Source: Gynuella sunshinyii YC6258
GTDB taxonomy: Bacteria; Pseudomonadota; Gammaproteobacteria; Pseudomonadales; Natronospirillaceae
Length of the DNA: 64,000 nt
NCBI RefSeq assembly: GCF_000940805.1
Contig: NZ_CP007142.1
Location: 124,001-188,000 of the forward strand
Direction: 5' to 3'
The notes beneath the pieces were generated by a model. That model worked only from the letters and a program-made list of their open reading frames with translations, did no database searches and was not told where the DNA came from. Made by a program: the position numbers and the translations under genes. Shown piece after piece: positions 46,672 through 56,653 of the stretch; within the stretch, counting starts at the first letter, position 1; each line of letters begins with the position of its first letter.

Positions 46672-47208
46672 ATGATCATTTATAACGCTCTGGACACAAT
46701 ATTAGGCGAGGCATGGATCGCATGCAGCGATACTGGTATCTGTCTGTTGGAGTTTGCGGATCGTTATAGTGAGGCCTCGCAGATAAAACGTTTATCCAAA
46801 CTGTTTAAACGAGAGGTGATCAAAGGTCATCATCCACTCATCAACGAGGCACAACAGCAGCTGGAACACTATTTTTCCGGTCATCGGAAAGTGTTTGATC
46901 TGCCACTTGATCTCGCAGGAACGGATTTTCAGCGCCGGGTCTGGGCGGCTCTGACTGCCATTCCGTATGGCGTGACCCGCAGTTATCTGGAACAGGCTCG
47001 CACGGTCAGTAACGATAAAGCCGTTCGTGCAGTCGCCAAGGCCAATGGTGATAATCCGGTCTCCATTATTGTGCCCTGTCATCGGGTGATTGGCAGTGAT
47101 TGCAGTCTGACCGGTTATGGCGGTGGTTTGTGGCGGAAAAAAAGGTTGCTGGAGCTAGAGGGTTCGATCAGTGTCCAGGCCTCGCTATTTGATCAGGACC
47201 CGGCCTGA
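46672..47208 (+). CDS. ogt: Methylated-DNA--protein-cysteine methyltransferase
   Basis: 178 residues; repairs O6-alkylguanine by transfer to its own cysteine. The active site is IVPCHRVIG (Cys about 142), with the DNA-binding block GTDFQRRVWAALTAIPYGVTRSY and VRAVAKANGDNP before it, and GYGGGLWRKKRLLELEG after. AAAGGAACAG precedes the ATG. Confidence 0.92.
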   Translation: MIIYNALDTILGEAWIACSDTGICLLEFADRYSEASQIKRLSKLFKREVIKGHHPLINEAQQQLEHYFSGHRKVFDLPLDLAGTDFQRRVWAALTAIPYGVTRSYLEQARTVSNDKAVRAVAKANGDNPVSIIVPCHRVIGSDCSLTGYGGGLWRKKRLLELEGSISVQASLFDQDPA

Positions 47209-47255
47209 ACATGGCGGACATGATTGGCTGATTCGTTATCAGAACAACCAGATCT

Positions 47256-47303
47256 TGCCGGACACAAAGAGTGAGTTTTCATGCTTCACTTTTTTGTCCG
47301 GCA
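47256..47303. terminator. Long hairpin between convergent ogt and hisF
   Basis: TGCCGGACA pairs with TGTCCGGCA, extended inward by AAAGAGTGA / TCACTTTTT with one bulge. It lies between convergent genes and is probably a bidirectional terminator. Confidence 0.6.
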
Positions 47304-47318
47304 CCAGAGTCATTCCGC

Positions 47319-48080
47319 TTATAAGCGCATTTCGATACCAGCGGCAGCCATATGCTCCTTGGCCTGATGAATGGAATATTCTGCGAAGTGGAAAATACTC
47401 GCTGCCAATACGGCATCTGCCCCACCCTGCAGCACACCATCCACCAGATGATCCAGGTTGCCGACGCCACCGGATGCAATCAGAGGGATTTTAACCTGCT
47501 CAGTAATGCGACGATTAAGTTCGTTGTCAAAACCATTCTTGGTGCCATCGCGATCCATGCTGGTCAGCAGAATTTCACCGGCCCCAAACTGATCCATCTT
47601 GACCGCCCATTCAATCGCATCGATACCTGTGGCGTTGCGACCGCCGTGGGTGAAAATCTCCCAGCGTTCGTCATCCACTTTTTTGGCATCTATCGCAACC
47701 ACAATACATTGTGCGCCGAATCGTTCTGATGCTGCGCGAACAAAGTCCGGATCCTTAACCGCAGCAGAGTTGATGGACACTTTATCCGCCCCGGCATTCA
47801 ACATGTTGCGGATATCATCGAGCGTTCGAATTCCTCCTCCAACCGTCAACGGAATGAAGACTTCACCGGCAATGGCTTTCACGGTTTCGATCATGGTATC
47901 GCGGCCCTCATGAGTCGCCGTGATATCAAGCATGGTAATTTCATCCGCACCTTCAGCATTGTAACGGCGCGCCACTTCCACCGGGTCTCCGGCATCTCGG
48001 ATATCGACAAAGTTGACCCCTTTGACCACCCGGCCATTATCGACATCCAGACATGGAATAATTCTTTTTGCCAGTGCCAT
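47319..48080 (-). CDS. hisF: Imidazole glycerol phosphate synthase, cyclase subunit
   Basis: 253-residue TIM barrel. Catalytic Asp in [15 protein letters not shown] (about 11) and in VVAIDAKKV (about 130), with the phosphate loops [14 protein letters not shown] and [14 protein letters not shown]. It pairs with HisH to make imidazole glycerol phosphate and AICAR in histidine synthesis. Last gene of hisBHAF, two bases after hisA. Confidence 0.95.
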   Translation of the reverse strand: MALAKRIIPCLDVDNGRVVKGVNFVDIRDAGDPVEVARRYNAEGADEITMLDITATHEGRDTMIETVKAIAGEVFIPLTVGGGIRTLDDIRNMLNAGADKVSINSAAVKDPDFVRAASERFGAQCIVVAIDAKKVDDERWEIFTHGGRNATGIDAIEWAVKMDQFGAGEILLTSMDRDGTKNGFDNELNRRITEQVKIPLIASGGVGNLDHLVDGVLQGGADAVLAASIFHFAEYSIHQAKEHMAAAGIEMRL

Positions 48081-48082
48081 AC

Positions 48083-48823
48083 TCAGTTACCTGCCTGTTG
48101 ATCACAATACTGTTGAGCCTCAGCGACATCCAGCGAGCCTTCGTAAATTGCCCGGCCGGTAATCGCACCACAAATGCCGCGCCCCGCCACCGTTACCAAG
48201 CGTCTGATGTCATCCATATTGGTAACACCACCAGAGGCGATGACCGGAATACCCCCGGCCTCAGCCACTTCCACGGTGGCCTCAACGTTGACGCCCTGCA
48301 TCATGCCGTCACGGCTGATATCGGTGTAGACAATGGCACTGACGCCATTACTGGCAAACTGCCTGGCCAGATCGGTCGCCTTGACAGTCGATACATCATC
48401 CCAGCCTTCTGTCGCCACCATGCCGTTTTTGGCATCGATCCCGACAATGATATGACCGGCAAAACGAGCACAGGCCTGTTGGACAAATTCAGGCTGCTTG
48501 ACCGCCTGTGTGCCAATGATGCAGTAACTCACACCGGCAGCAAGATATTGTTCAATGGTATCCAGAGAGCGGATGCCGCCACCGATCTGAATCGGCAAAT
48601 CCGGATATTTACGGGCAATCGCGGTTACCACCTCAGCATGGACCGGCTTGCCTTCAAAGGCACCATTCAGATCCACCAGATGTAATCGTCGACAGCCAGC
48701 CTCAACCCAACGGCTGGCCATGGCCACCGGATCATCACCAAATACCGTGGAGTCATCCATCCGCCCCTGTTTGAGGCGGACACATTTTCCATCTTTTAAA
48801 TCTATTGCGGGAATAATCAGCAT
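48083..48823 (-). CDS. hisA: Phosphoribosylformimino-5-aminoimidazole carboxamide ribotide isomerase
   Basis: 246-residue TIM barrel related to His[19 protein letters not shown] holds the general-base Asp, [14 protein letters not shown] the second, and [14 protein letters not shown] and [13 protein letters not shown] the phosphate loops. Third in hisBHAF, 14 bases after hisH. Confidence 0.95.
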   Translation of the reverse strand: MLIIPAIDLKDGKCVRLKQGRMDDSTVFGDDPVAMASRWVEAGCRRLHLVDLNGAFEGKPVHAEVVTAIARKYPDLPIQIGGGIRSLDTIEQYLAAGVSYCIIGTQAVKQPEFVQQACARFAGHIIVGIDAKNGMVATEGWDDVSTVKATDLARQFASNGVSAIVYTDISRDGMMQGVNVEATVEVAEAGGIPVIASGGVTNMDDIRRLVTVAGRGICGAITGRAIYEGSLDVAEAQQYCDQQAGN

Positions 48824-48837
48824 AATGGTTCCTGAAA

Positions 48838-49485
48838 TTAGAGAGTGCCGTCCCAGGCCAGAAAATTACTTAGCAGTTGCAAGCCGGCAGTGGACGATTT
48901 TTCCGGGTGAAACTGTGTGGCAGCGATGTTATCGCGGAAGATTACGGCATCGAACGGCAGGCCGTAATTGCATGTACCGGCCACTTCGTTTTCATCATCA
49001 CATTCAACATAGTAACTATGGACGAAATAAAAACGGCTGCCATCGGCGATATTGTTCCATAACGGGTGCGGCTCGCGCTGGAACACATTGTTCCATCCCA
49101 TATGTGGAACCTTCAGGGCCTGACCGTTTTCATCGAATATTTCACCAAAGTGGTGGACTTGCCCGGCGAAGAATCCCAGACAATCAACTCCACCGTTTTC
49201 ATCGGAATGGTCCATGAACGTCTGCATACCAATACATATCCCCAGAACGGGTTTGTTCTTCATGGCTTCAGCGATAACCTGACCCAGCTCCAGCCGCAGA
49301 ATCTCACCGACACAGTCGCGAATCGCACCGACACCTGGAACGATGACATGATCACAGCTCAAAATGGTCCTGGCATCGCTGGTGACCACTACTTTCGTTT
49401 CGGGGCTCACATGCTGCAGCGCTTTGGCGGCAGAGTGCAGGTTCCCCATGCCGTAATCAATCACGGCAACGGACTTGGATGTCAT
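48838..49485 (-). CDS. hisH: Imidazole glycerol phosphate synthase, glutamine amidotransferase subunit
   Basis: 215 residues; supplies ammonia from glutamine to HisF. Class I triad: Cys in [12 protein letters not shown], His and Glu in [10 protein letters not shown]; the oxyanion strand is [12 protein letters not shown]. The frame is open 60 codons further upstream, into the hisB region, but ATG 49485 ([18 protein letters not shown]) is the family start. Confidence 0.94.
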   Translation of the reverse strand: MTSKSVAVIDYGMGNLHSAAKALQHVSPETKVVVTSDARTILSCDHVIVPGVGAIRDCVGEILRLELGQVIAEAMKNKPVLGICIGMQTFMDHSDENGGVDCLGFFAGQVHHFGEIFDENGQALKVPHMGWNNVFQREPHPLWNNIADGSRFYFVHSYYVECDDENEVAGTCNYGLPFDAVIFRDNIAATQFHPEKSSTAGLQLLSNFLAWDGTL

Positions 49486-49535
49486 ATTTGAATTCCAATA
49501 TTGGTTAATATTTGAACAGAACTGTAAACTATTAT

Positions 49536-50126
49536 TTACAATGAACCCTTGGTCGATGGAATCATACCCTGCATCCGAGGGTCCATCTCGACAGCCATAC
49601 GCAAGGCTCTGCCAAAAGCTTTGAATATGGTTTCGGCCTGATGGTGAGCATTCACTCCGCGGAGACAATCGATATGCAATGTCACGCCAGCATGATTCAC
49701 AAAGCCCTGAAAAAACTCATAGAACAACTGAGTATCAAATCCGCCAATACTGGCACGGGTAAAATCGACGTGCATTTCCAGACCGGGACGACCCGAAAAA
49801 TCTATCACAACCCGGGACAGGGCTTCGTCCAGCGGGACATAGGCATGGCCATAACGACGAATACCCTTCTTATCACCGACAGCCTTTGCCACGGCTTGCC
49901 CAAGGGTAATACCGGTATCTTCGGCGCTATGATGATCATCAATATGGTGATCTCCCTTACAAACGATATCCAGATCGACCAGACCATGGCGGGCTATCTG
50001 ATCCATCATATGCTCAAGAAAGGGCATTCCGGTATCAAACCGGGAAGTTCCGGTACCGTCCAGATTTAAACTCACTGAGACTTGGGTTTCTGCGGTATTT
50101 CTGTCTACCTGGGCACTTCGGGGCAT
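49536..50126 (-). CDS. hisB: Imidazoleglycerol-phosphate dehydratase
   Basis: 196 residues from ATG 50126 ([20 protein letters not shown]), which matches monofunctional HisB starts. Metal-binding motifs [41 protein letters not shown] and [16 protein letters not shown] ([17 protein letters not shown]). Starts at 50159 or 50183 are possible, but a TATAAT-like -10 box at 50174-50169 would place the transcript start too close to them. First gene of hisBHAF. Confidence 0.93.
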   Translation of the reverse strand: MPRSAQVDRNTAETQVSVSLNLDGTGTSRFDTGMPFLEHMMDQIARHGLVDLDIVCKGDHHIDDHHSAEDTGITLGQAVAKAVGDKKGIRRYGHAYVPLDEALSRVVIDFSGRPGLEMHVDFTRASIGGFDTQLFYEFFQGFVNHAGVTLHIDCLRGVNAHHQAETIFKAFGRALRMAVEMDPRMQGMIPSTKGSL

Positions 50127-50375
50127 ATATATAGGGCCTTTGGATGAGGGAGATGTCATGAGGCTGAAATTATAGCGGCTCATGCTAAGGGCTGAAAGCA
50201 GACTTATTTTATCGCCGGCTACTGGATTAGCCGCAGGTTATTCTATACTGTTTGCTGACTTTGTTGAGGAGGGATGCATGAATTATGGCTGCAATGATGC
50301 AGCACAATAAACGGTCTGGGATTATCAACCAGACTATGTCATAAAATAATTCGGAAACAACATAGGAATGCCATC

Positions 50376-50819
50376 ATGACTATGCCAAGTCCCGTAATGA
50401 GCTTTCAGGTTGAGGTGATCGACTCTCCCTCAGCTGAAGACAGATCAGATCTCATCAAGATTTACAACGATGCTCCACAACGGATTTTAGATACCCTGAC
50501 CCCGGAACAGCTGGTTGATCATCTGCTGTCAGCCAGAGGTTACACATTGTATGCAGCGAGATATAACGGCCGACTACTGGGAGCTGCTGTTTTGCACCCG
50601 TGGACCAAAGGGCTGAGGATGCGTTATCTGGTGGTAAGAAAAGTATCCCGTCGTAAAGGTGTTGCCATAGAGTTGCTGAACCATGTCAGGGCTCTGGCCG
50701 ATATGCCGATTTATATCGACATGCCACAAAACACCGCCACTGATTTACTGTTTGACAAAGCAGGCTTCACCAAACTCAATGCAGAGGAAGGCAGGGCGTT
50801 CTGGCGCCTGGACGTCTAA
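50376..50819 (+). CDS. GNAT-fold protein, PanZ-like
   Basis: 147 residues. GNAT core: YTLYAARYNGRLLGAAVLHPW, MRYLVVRKVSRRKGVAIELLNHV (acetyl-CoA loop RRKGVA) and DLLFDKAGF. The pattern DRSDLIKIYNDAP followed by a short GNAT fold resembles PanZ, the acetyl-CoA sensor that triggers PanD maturation, but similarity by eye is modest. Starts at 50376 or 50382 are both possible. Confidence 0.6.
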   Translation: MTMPSPVMSFQVEVIDSPSAEDRSDLIKIYNDAPQRILDTLTPEQLVDHLLSARGYTLYAARYNGRLLGAAVLHPWTKGLRMRYLVVRKVSRRKGVAIELLNHVRALADMPIYIDMPQNTATDLLFDKAGFTKLNAEEGRAFWRLDV

Positions 50820-50958
50820 CTTCCTGATTTCACATCCCTCCTCATTCGACCTGGTTGTATTCATCGAGCAATCCAGCCGCTGTTCGCTGCGATGATTCAG
50901 GTCGATTCTTCAGTCAACGTTGCCCAAAGACCCAAAACGGTCCATATTAAAATCTTAT

Positions 50959-50975
50959 CGCACCACAATAATGCA
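50959..50975. promoter_or_regulatory. NtrC-like binding site upstream of ntrB
   Basis: CGCACCACAATAATGCA fits TGCACC-N5-GGTGCA with three mismatches. A further half site, TGCACC, lies at about 51002. Autoregulation of ntrBC by NtrC is known in enterics; this fits but is unproven here. Confidence 0.45.
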
Positions 50976-51068
50976 CAATTCAGCTCAGGCGGTTGCTTCG
51001 TGGTGCACCGTTTTTGGTCTGGATATTGCTCGAAACCCCAAATGGCGTGAAATGATGGACCCGATAAA

Positions 51069-52142
51069 GTGACTGACCCAAAAAAGTTTTTCTCTGCACT
51101 GGTGGAACAACAGTGCACTGCGATAGTGCTGATGGACGAAGCACACCACATCTGTTATCTCAATAACTCGGCCGAGTTACTGTTTGCCCGCTCAGACTCG
51201 CGTGCTCAGGGGTTACATATCACGGATCTGTTTCAATCAGACTCCACACTGCCTGAGTTTACTTCGCTCGATAACCCCAATAGCTCCCTGACCCAACGCG
51301 AAGCCCGCTGGACACTCGGTAATGAACGCGGCGTTATTACCGTCGACTACATGATGCAGCGTATTCAGATTGAAGGAACCCCCTACATTCTGCTGGAAGT
51401 ACAACATATCGACCGCCTGAAAAAGATTTCCCGGGATGAGGAGTTCTTCGCCAAGCAGGAAACTACCCGGCATCTGGTACGTGGTGTAGCGCACGAAATC
51501 AAAAATCCACTAGGGGGAATACGGGGGGCAGCCCAGCTATTGGCACGAGAGTTGCCGGATGAGTCCCTGACTGATTATACCAACGTGATCATAGAAGAAG
51601 CGGACCGGTTGAGGAATCTGGTCGACAGGATGCTGGGTTCAAGCAAGATTTTGCGGCCTCAGAAAACCAATATTCATGAAGTTCTGGAGCGCATATGTCA
51701 GCTCACTCGTGCAGAAACCCATAATGGGGTTTTACTCGAACGGGACTACGACCCCAGTGTGCCGGACCTGGACGCCGATTCCGAACAGTTGATCCAGGCC
51801 ATATTGAATATTGTCGGAAATGCGGTACAGGCACTAACGGAAGCCCGAATTACTGACCCGACCATTATTATTCGAACCCGGATCGCCCGACGCTTCACCA
51901 TAGGACAAAAATGTTATCGCCTGGTATGCCGTATCGATGTGGAAGACAACGGCCCCGGAATTCCGGAGGAAATTGCTGAAAATATTTTTTATCCAATGAT
52001 CAGTGGACGAGCTGGCGGAACCGGACTGGGACTGTCAATCGCCCAACAGATCATCAGCCAACATAACGGGATTATTGAATGCCAAAGCAGACCCGGAGAG
52101 ACACGCTTCACCATATATTTGCCCTTGGGAGACCATGAATGA
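51069..52142 (+). CDS. ntrB: Nitrogen regulation sensor kinase NtrB
   Basis: 357 residues, soluble. PAS domain (about 10-110: AIVLMDEAHHICYLNNSAELL), H box VRGVAHEIKNPLGGIRGAAQLL with the phospho-His, N box ILNIVGNAVQAL, G1 VEDNGPGIPEE and G2 GGTGLGLSIAQQI. It controls NtrC phosphorylation in response to PII proteins, two of which are in this window. The start is GTG. Its stop overlaps the ntrC start (ATGA). glnA, often upstream, is not here. Confidence 0.93.
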   Translation: MTDPKKFFSALVEQQCTAIVLMDEAHHICYLNNSAELLFARSDSRAQGLHITDLFQSDSTLPEFTSLDNPNSSLTQREARWTLGNERGVITVDYMMQRIQIEGTPYILLEVQHIDRLKKISRDEEFFAKQETTRHLVRGVAHEIKNPLGGIRGAAQLLARELPDESLTDYTNVIIEEADRLRNLVDRMLGSSKILRPQKTNIHEVLERICQLTRAETHNGVLLERDYDPSVPDLDADSEQLIQAILNIVGNAVQALTEARITDPTIIIRTRIARRFTIGQKCYRLVCRIDVEDNGPGIPEEIAENIFYPMISGRAGGTGLGLSIAQQIISQHNGIIECQSRPGETRFTIYLPLGDHE

Positions 52143-53566
52143 ATTCTGCCAGCCGAGTATGGATCGTTGACGACGATCGCTCTATCCGTTGGGTACTTGA
52201 ACGAGCCCTGGAAAAAGAACACATAGACTGTCGGAGTTTTACAGACGGCGAAAGCCTGCTGAGCCTGCTGTCACGGGAAGCCCCGGATGCCATTATCAGC
52301 GACATCAGAATGGAAGGTATTGATGGCCTGAAGCTGATGGACCGCATCCATGAACACCACCCGGACATGCCGGTCATCATCATTACCGCGCATTCGGACC
52401 TGGACAGCGCAGTCGCTTCATTCCAGGGCGGCGCGTTTGAATACCTGCCCAAACCATTCGATGTTGACGAAGCCGTCGTTCTGGCAAAACGTGCCATCGA
52501 ACATTCCAAAGAACACCGGGCACAATCGACCCAAACCAGTAAGGAGCCGGATACTGAAATCATCGGTGCCGCTCCTGCCATGCAGGAGGTCTTTCGTGCC
52601 ATTGGCCGCCTGAGCCATTCCAATATCACAGTGCTCATCAATGGCGAATCAGGTACCGGTAAGGAACTTGTCGCCCATGCGCTGCACAACCACAGCCCTC
52701 GCAGAGAGCACCCATTTATCGCCCTGAACATGGCGGCCATTCCAAAGGATTTGATTGAATCCGAACTGTTCGGGCACGAGAAAGGTGCATTTACCGGAGC
52801 CGCCACCCAGCGTCAGGGACGCTTTGAACAGGCCAACGGCGGAACGCTGTTTCTGGACGAAATCGGTGATATGCCGATGGAAACCCAGACCCGATTGCTG
52901 CGGGTGCTAGCTGACGGTGAGTTCTACCGGGTTGGCGGTCACACCGCAGTAAAAGTGGATGTTCGTATTATCGCCGCCACGCACCAGAATCTCGAAAACC
53001 TGGTCAAAGACGGTAAGTTTCGTGAAGATCTGTTCCATCGCCTGAACGTCATCAGAGTACATCTGCCTAAACTGGCGGACCGTCGCGAAGATATTCCCAA
53101 GTTGCTGGAACACTTTCTCAAACGTGCCGCCAAAGAGCTGAACGTGGAAGCCAAAGTACTGCGCCAGGATGCCATGGACTTTCTGTCAGCACTGCCCTGG
53201 CCAGGAAATGTCCGCCAACTGGAGAATACCTGTCGCTGGATAACCGTCATGGCCAGTGGCCGCGAGGTGCATGTTTCTGATCTGCCACCGGAATTACTGG
53301 AAGGGGATGACCGGCATTCGACCTCGGCAGACTGGGAGCAATCGCTGCGCAACTGGGCTGACGCTGAGTTGGCCAGAGGCGCTAAAGGCATACTGGATAT
53401 GGCCGTCCCCAGGTTTGAACAGGTCATGATCGAAACAGCCCTTAAGCACACGGCCGGGCGAAAACGCGACGCTTCCATTCTGTTGGGCTGGGGTCGAAAT
53501 ACCCTCACCCGGAAAATCAAGGAACTGGGACTGGAAAGTGGTCAGGATGATGACGACGATGAATAA
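52139..53566 (+). CDS. ntrC: Nitrogen regulation response regulator NtrC (sigma-54 activator)
   Basis: 475 residues. Receiver (WIVDDDRSIRWVLERAL; phospho-Asp in IISDIRMEGIDG, about 54), AAA+ domain with Walker A GESGTGKELVA, the sigma-54 contact loop GAFTGA, Walker B LFLDEIGDMP, and the C-terminal Fis-type helix-turn-helix (KRDASILLGWGRNTLTRKIKEL). It should activate the glnK-amtB sigma-54 promoter. An acidic DDDDE tail ends the protein. Confidence 0.95.
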   Translation: MNSASRVWIVDDDRSIRWVLERALEKEHIDCRSFTDGESLLSLLSREAPDAIISDIRMEGIDGLKLMDRIHEHHPDMPVIIITAHSDLDSAVASFQGGAFEYLPKPFDVDEAVVLAKRAIEHSKEHRAQSTQTSKEPDTEIIGAAPAMQEVFRAIGRLSHSNITVLINGESGTGKELVAHALHNHSPRREHPFIALNMAAIPKDLIESELFGHEKGAFTGAATQRQGRFEQANGGTLFLDEIGDMPMETQTRLLRVLADGEFYRVGGHTAVKVDVRIIAATHQNLENLVKDGKFREDLFHRLNVIRVHLPKLADRREDIPKLLEHFLKRAAKELNVEAKVLRQDAMDFLSALPWPGNVRQLENTCRWITVMASGREVHVSDLPPELLEGDDRHSTSADWEQSLRNWADAELARGAKGILDMAVPRFEQVMIETALKHTAGRKRDASILLGWGRNTLTRKIKELGLESGQDDDDDE

Positions 53567-54002
53567 CTGGCAGATTCGCCCGTTTTCGCCTGAAGATACC
53601 GATCAGGTGGTTCATTTATGGCAGCGTTGTGGTTTGCTTGTGTCCTGGAATAACCCCTGGCAGGACATCGAACGGAAAGTCAGCCACAGCCCGGAATTAT
53701 TTCTGGTAGCTGTCAATGACCAGCATGAGCTGATCGCCAGCATTATGATCGGTTACGACGGTCATCGCGCCAATATCAACTATCTGGCTGTATCGCCAGA
53801 TCTTCAGGGTCAGGGACTGGGGAAAAAGCTGATGGCCGTCGCCGAACAAAAGCTGATCGCACTCGGCTGTCCCAAAATCAACCTGTTTGTCCGGGCCACT
53901 AACACCAAAGTGCTGGATTTTTATGATCGTCAGGACTTTCACCGTGAAACGTCCGCAGCACTCGGAAAACGGCTGATCGAGGATGACCCGTATACTGTCT
54001 GA
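53559..54002 (+). CDS. ypeA: GNAT acetyltransferase, YpeA family
   Basis: 147 residues, MNNWQIRPFSPEDTDQVVHLW, then NNPWQDIERKVSHSPELFLVA, YDGHRANINYLAVSPDLQGQGLGKKLM (acetyl-CoA loop) and LGKRLIEDDPYTV. This matches the YpeA layout closely. ATG 53559 overlaps the end of ntrC by eight bases; frames from 53538 or 53547 add only a few residues. Substrate unknown. Confidence 0.8.
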   Translation: MNNWQIRPFSPEDTDQVVHLWQRCGLLVSWNNPWQDIERKVSHSPELFLVAVNDQHELIASIMIGYDGHRANINYLAVSPDLQGQGLGKKLMAVAEQKLIALGCPKINLFVRATNTKVLDFYDRQDFHRETSAALGKRLIEDDPYTV

Positions 54003-54170
54003 TTGAACAGCTCCCCATTGAGCAGGTTGTTGATTTTCCTAAGTACCGCGAATCCTGCGTTAAAAATCAGCAACCTGTCAGGGAGTTTTTTCTAACCCCC
54101 AAAGTTCTGTGATCTCTACCTAAAAACAGCCTTCTTTTGTGTTTGATCAATATCTTTCTTATAGAAATTA

Positions 54171-54216
54171 TTGACACACCAGCGGACAATTCCTTACCTT
54201 TCTGTAAACGGTTACA
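54171..54216 (+). promoter_or_regulatory. Promoter with LacI-type operator for the beta-glucoside operon
   Basis: TTGACA at 54171, 17-base spacer, TTACCT at 54194, then the near-palindrome TGTAAACGGTTACA (54203-54216) with the central CG typical of LacI-family operators. A bound repressor would cover the start point. No LacI-type regulator gene is in the window. Confidence 0.65.
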
Positions 54217-54289
54217 TGCAAAAACACAACAATATGAAACTGTCTCTCGAAATCTAACATCAAAAAAATAAAAATCAGGAGAAAACGGT

Positions 54290-55498
54290 ATGAAAACTCA
54301 CGTAAAAGCCGGAGTGGCGGCATTGTCATTAGTTGCAGCCTCTGCTTTTGCAGCAGATATCAGGTTCGATCTTTATCCGGACTATGATACCCAGATAAAT
54401 GCCATCAAAGATGGCTTGCCCCAACATAACATTACCGTGCTGAAGAATAATCACGGAGACCATCACAACAAACTCAAAACCAACCTGGCCACGGGTGCGG
54501 GCGCAGGTGATGTAGTATTGATTGACGTTGGTTTCGTCGGCTCATTTATCAATTCCGGTGGTTTTGTTGATCTGACCGATCGCTATAAGGACATTGCCGG
54601 AAATTATGCCCACTATGCCGTTGAAGCCGGCAAAGGCAGCGATGGCAAGCAGTATGCCATCCCGGTAGACCTTGGCCCGGGTGTTATGTATTACCGCCGC
54701 GACTACATGGAAGATATGGGCTTTGACATTAATGAAGTCATGACCGACTGGGATACATATTTGGCGTATGGTGCCAAACTCAAAGAAAAAGACATTCTGT
54801 TGATCGGCAATGCCAAAGCCGTCGCCAACGCCTATTATCGTTTCAATACCAACGCTGGCGAAGGTCTTTACTTTGATGCCAATGGTAAATCGCTGGTCAC
54901 CTCTGAGCGTTTTGTCAAAGCATTTGAAATCGCCAAAGCGATTCGCGACGGCGGTATGGACGGGAATATCAGTGAATGGACCGAAGACTGGTACGCCAGT
55001 TTTCGTGATGGCAAATTCGCAACCCAAATGTCCGGAGCCTGGCTGCTGGGCCACCTGAAAAACTGGATTGCGCCTGATACTGCCGGCAAATGGGGAGTTT
55101 CCAACCTGCCTGCCGGTATTTATGGCACCTGGGGCGGCTCATATCTGGCGATACCCAAACAGTCCAAAAATCCTGATGCCGCCTGGGATCTGATCAGTTA
55201 CATGGTGTCAAAAGACATCCAATTGGCCGGATTCAAAAACATCGCAGCGTTTCCGGCTCATACCGGTACTTATGATGATCCCTCCTTCAGCGAATCCATC
55301 GATTTTCTGCGTGGCCAGAAAGCACGCCTGATGTTTGCGGAAATCGCTCGCAATATCACCCCCGTCACTCCCATGAAGGGCGACCTGATCGCCGAAGACC
55401 TTATAGAGAAGGCGCTGGATGACGTACTGAACGACGGTGCGGATATTCAGAAAACTCTAAAAGGCGTAGAACAGCAGTTGAAACGAAGAGTGCGTTAA
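54290..55498 (+). CDS. Sugar ABC transporter substrate-binding protein (beta-glucoside type)
   Basis: 402 residues with signal peptide (AGVAALSLVAASAFAAD). CUT1-type binding protein: GAGAGDVVLIDVGFVGSF, AIPVDLGPGVMYYRRDYMEDMG, MSGAWLLGHLKNW, TWGGSYLAIPKQSKNPDAAWDLI. It likely delivers an oligosaccharide such as cellobiose, judged by the GH1 gene in the same operon. Preceded by CAGGAG. Confidence 0.88.
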   Translation: MKTHVKAGVAALSLVAASAFAADIRFDLYPDYDTQINAIKDGLPQHNITVLKNNHGDHHNKLKTNLATGAGAGDVVLIDVGFVGSFINSGGFVDLTDRYKDIAGNYAHYAVEAGKGSDGKQYAIPVDLGPGVMYYRRDYMEDMGFDINEVMTDWDTYLAYGAKLKEKDILLIGNAKAVANAYYRFNTNAGEGLYFDANGKSLVTSERFVKAFEIAKAIRDGGMDGNISEWTEDWYASFRDGKFATQMSGAWLLGHLKNWIAPDTAGKWGVSNLPAGIYGTWGGSYLAIPKQSKNPDAAWDLISYMVSKDIQLAGFKNIAAFPAHTGTYDDPSFSESIDFLRGQKARLMFAEIARNITPVTPMKGDLIAEDLIEKALDDVLNDGADIQKTLKGVEQQLKRRVR

Positions 55499-55650
55499 GC
55501 CATAACCATTGCACTCTCAGCCGGGCCGGCATTGTCGTCCGGTCCGGCTGACTCAACTTCAGGCGAGTTACTCTGTCGCCTGGCTTTTTCAACAACCTCC
55601 CTAAACGAAATACTGTTAGAGGTTATCTACAACTGTAAGCGAGTATTGTT

Positions 55651-56652
55651 ATGGACAGTACCCCCATATCATCCGGACAACACATCCCGCGACAAAAGAC
55701 TGCTCAGCGCCGGGGTCCAAGACGTATTTTGAACAGACTAACCCCATACGGCTTTCTGTCTCCTTATCTCATCATTTATGGGGTTTTTGGTGTTTTTCCG
55801 GTTTTTTTCATGGTGTATCTCTCTTTTCACACCTGGAATCCGGTTGAAGGGCTGAGTTCGATGCAGTTTGTCGGTTTCGAAAACTATGCCCTGTCACTGA
55901 CCGATCCAACTTTATGGCAGACGCTCTGGAACACGCTGGTTATGGCGGTCCTGTCCGGTGTACCTCAGCATCTTATTGCTCTGCCACTAGCCTATTTTCT
56001 GATCATGATGGCGGCCCGCATGCGCCACTGGCTGACAACTGCTTATTTTTTGCCCTACATCACCTCGACAGTATCCGTGTCGATGATTTTTTATGTCATG
56101 TTCTCCAAAGACAGCGGAATTATTAATGCCATTCTGGCGTATCTTGCCGATGCCGGTTGGAGCAGCTGGTTGTTCGGAGGACTCAGCAGCGTTCTGCCAC
56201 TTGGTTGGGTTCAGGAAAACGGCCTCATCCGCTATTCCGTATCGTTTGTGGTCTGGTGGAAATATGTGGGTTTTAATACCGTGATCTATACCGCTGGTCT
56301 GGCCACGATCAATCACGACCTCTACGAAGCCGCCACCATCGATGGAGCCAACTCCTGGCAACGCTTCCGTCACATCTCACTGCCACTGCTGAAACCTTTT
56401 ATCTTTTTTGGTGTCACTCTGACAATCATCGGCAACATGAACCTGTTTGATGAACCTTACGTACTGACAGTCGGCGGTCAGTTTGCCCAGACTGCAGGGA
56501 AAACCATCTCAAACTACCTGTATCAGATTGCCTGGGAATGGCTCGATATGGGCAGCGCTGCTGCGGTTTCGTGGATTTTATTTATTATCATCGGCATTTT
56601 TACCAGTGTTTACTTCTGGTTCTTTGGCCGTCAAGGATTAGGGGGAGAATAA
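55651..56652 (+). CDS. Sugar ABC transporter permease (MalF-type)
   Basis: 333 residues with six helices after a basic N-terminal tail (PRQKTAQRRGPRRILNRL). PYGFLSPYLIIYGVFGVFPVFFMVYLS and the EAA loop YEAATIDGANSWQRFRHISLPLLKP identify a CUT1 permease. It pairs with the next gene. No ATPase is encoded in this operon, so a shared MsmK/MalK-type ATPase elsewhere is required. Confidence 0.88.
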   Translation: MDSTPISSGQHIPRQKTAQRRGPRRILNRLTPYGFLSPYLIIYGVFGVFPVFFMVYLSFHTWNPVEGLSSMQFVGFENYALSLTDPTLWQTLWNTLVMAVLSGVPQHLIALPLAYFLIMMAARMRHWLTTAYFLPYITSTVSVSMIFYVMFSKDSGIINAILAYLADAGWSSWLFGGLSSVLPLGWVQENGLIRYSVSFVVWWKYVGFNTVIYTAGLATINHDLYEAATIDGANSWQRFRHISLPLLKPFIFFGVTLTIIGNMNLFDEPYVLTVGGQFAQTAGKTISNYLYQIAWEWLDMGSAAAVSWILFIIIGIFTSVYFWFFGRQGLGGE

Positions 56653-56653
56653 T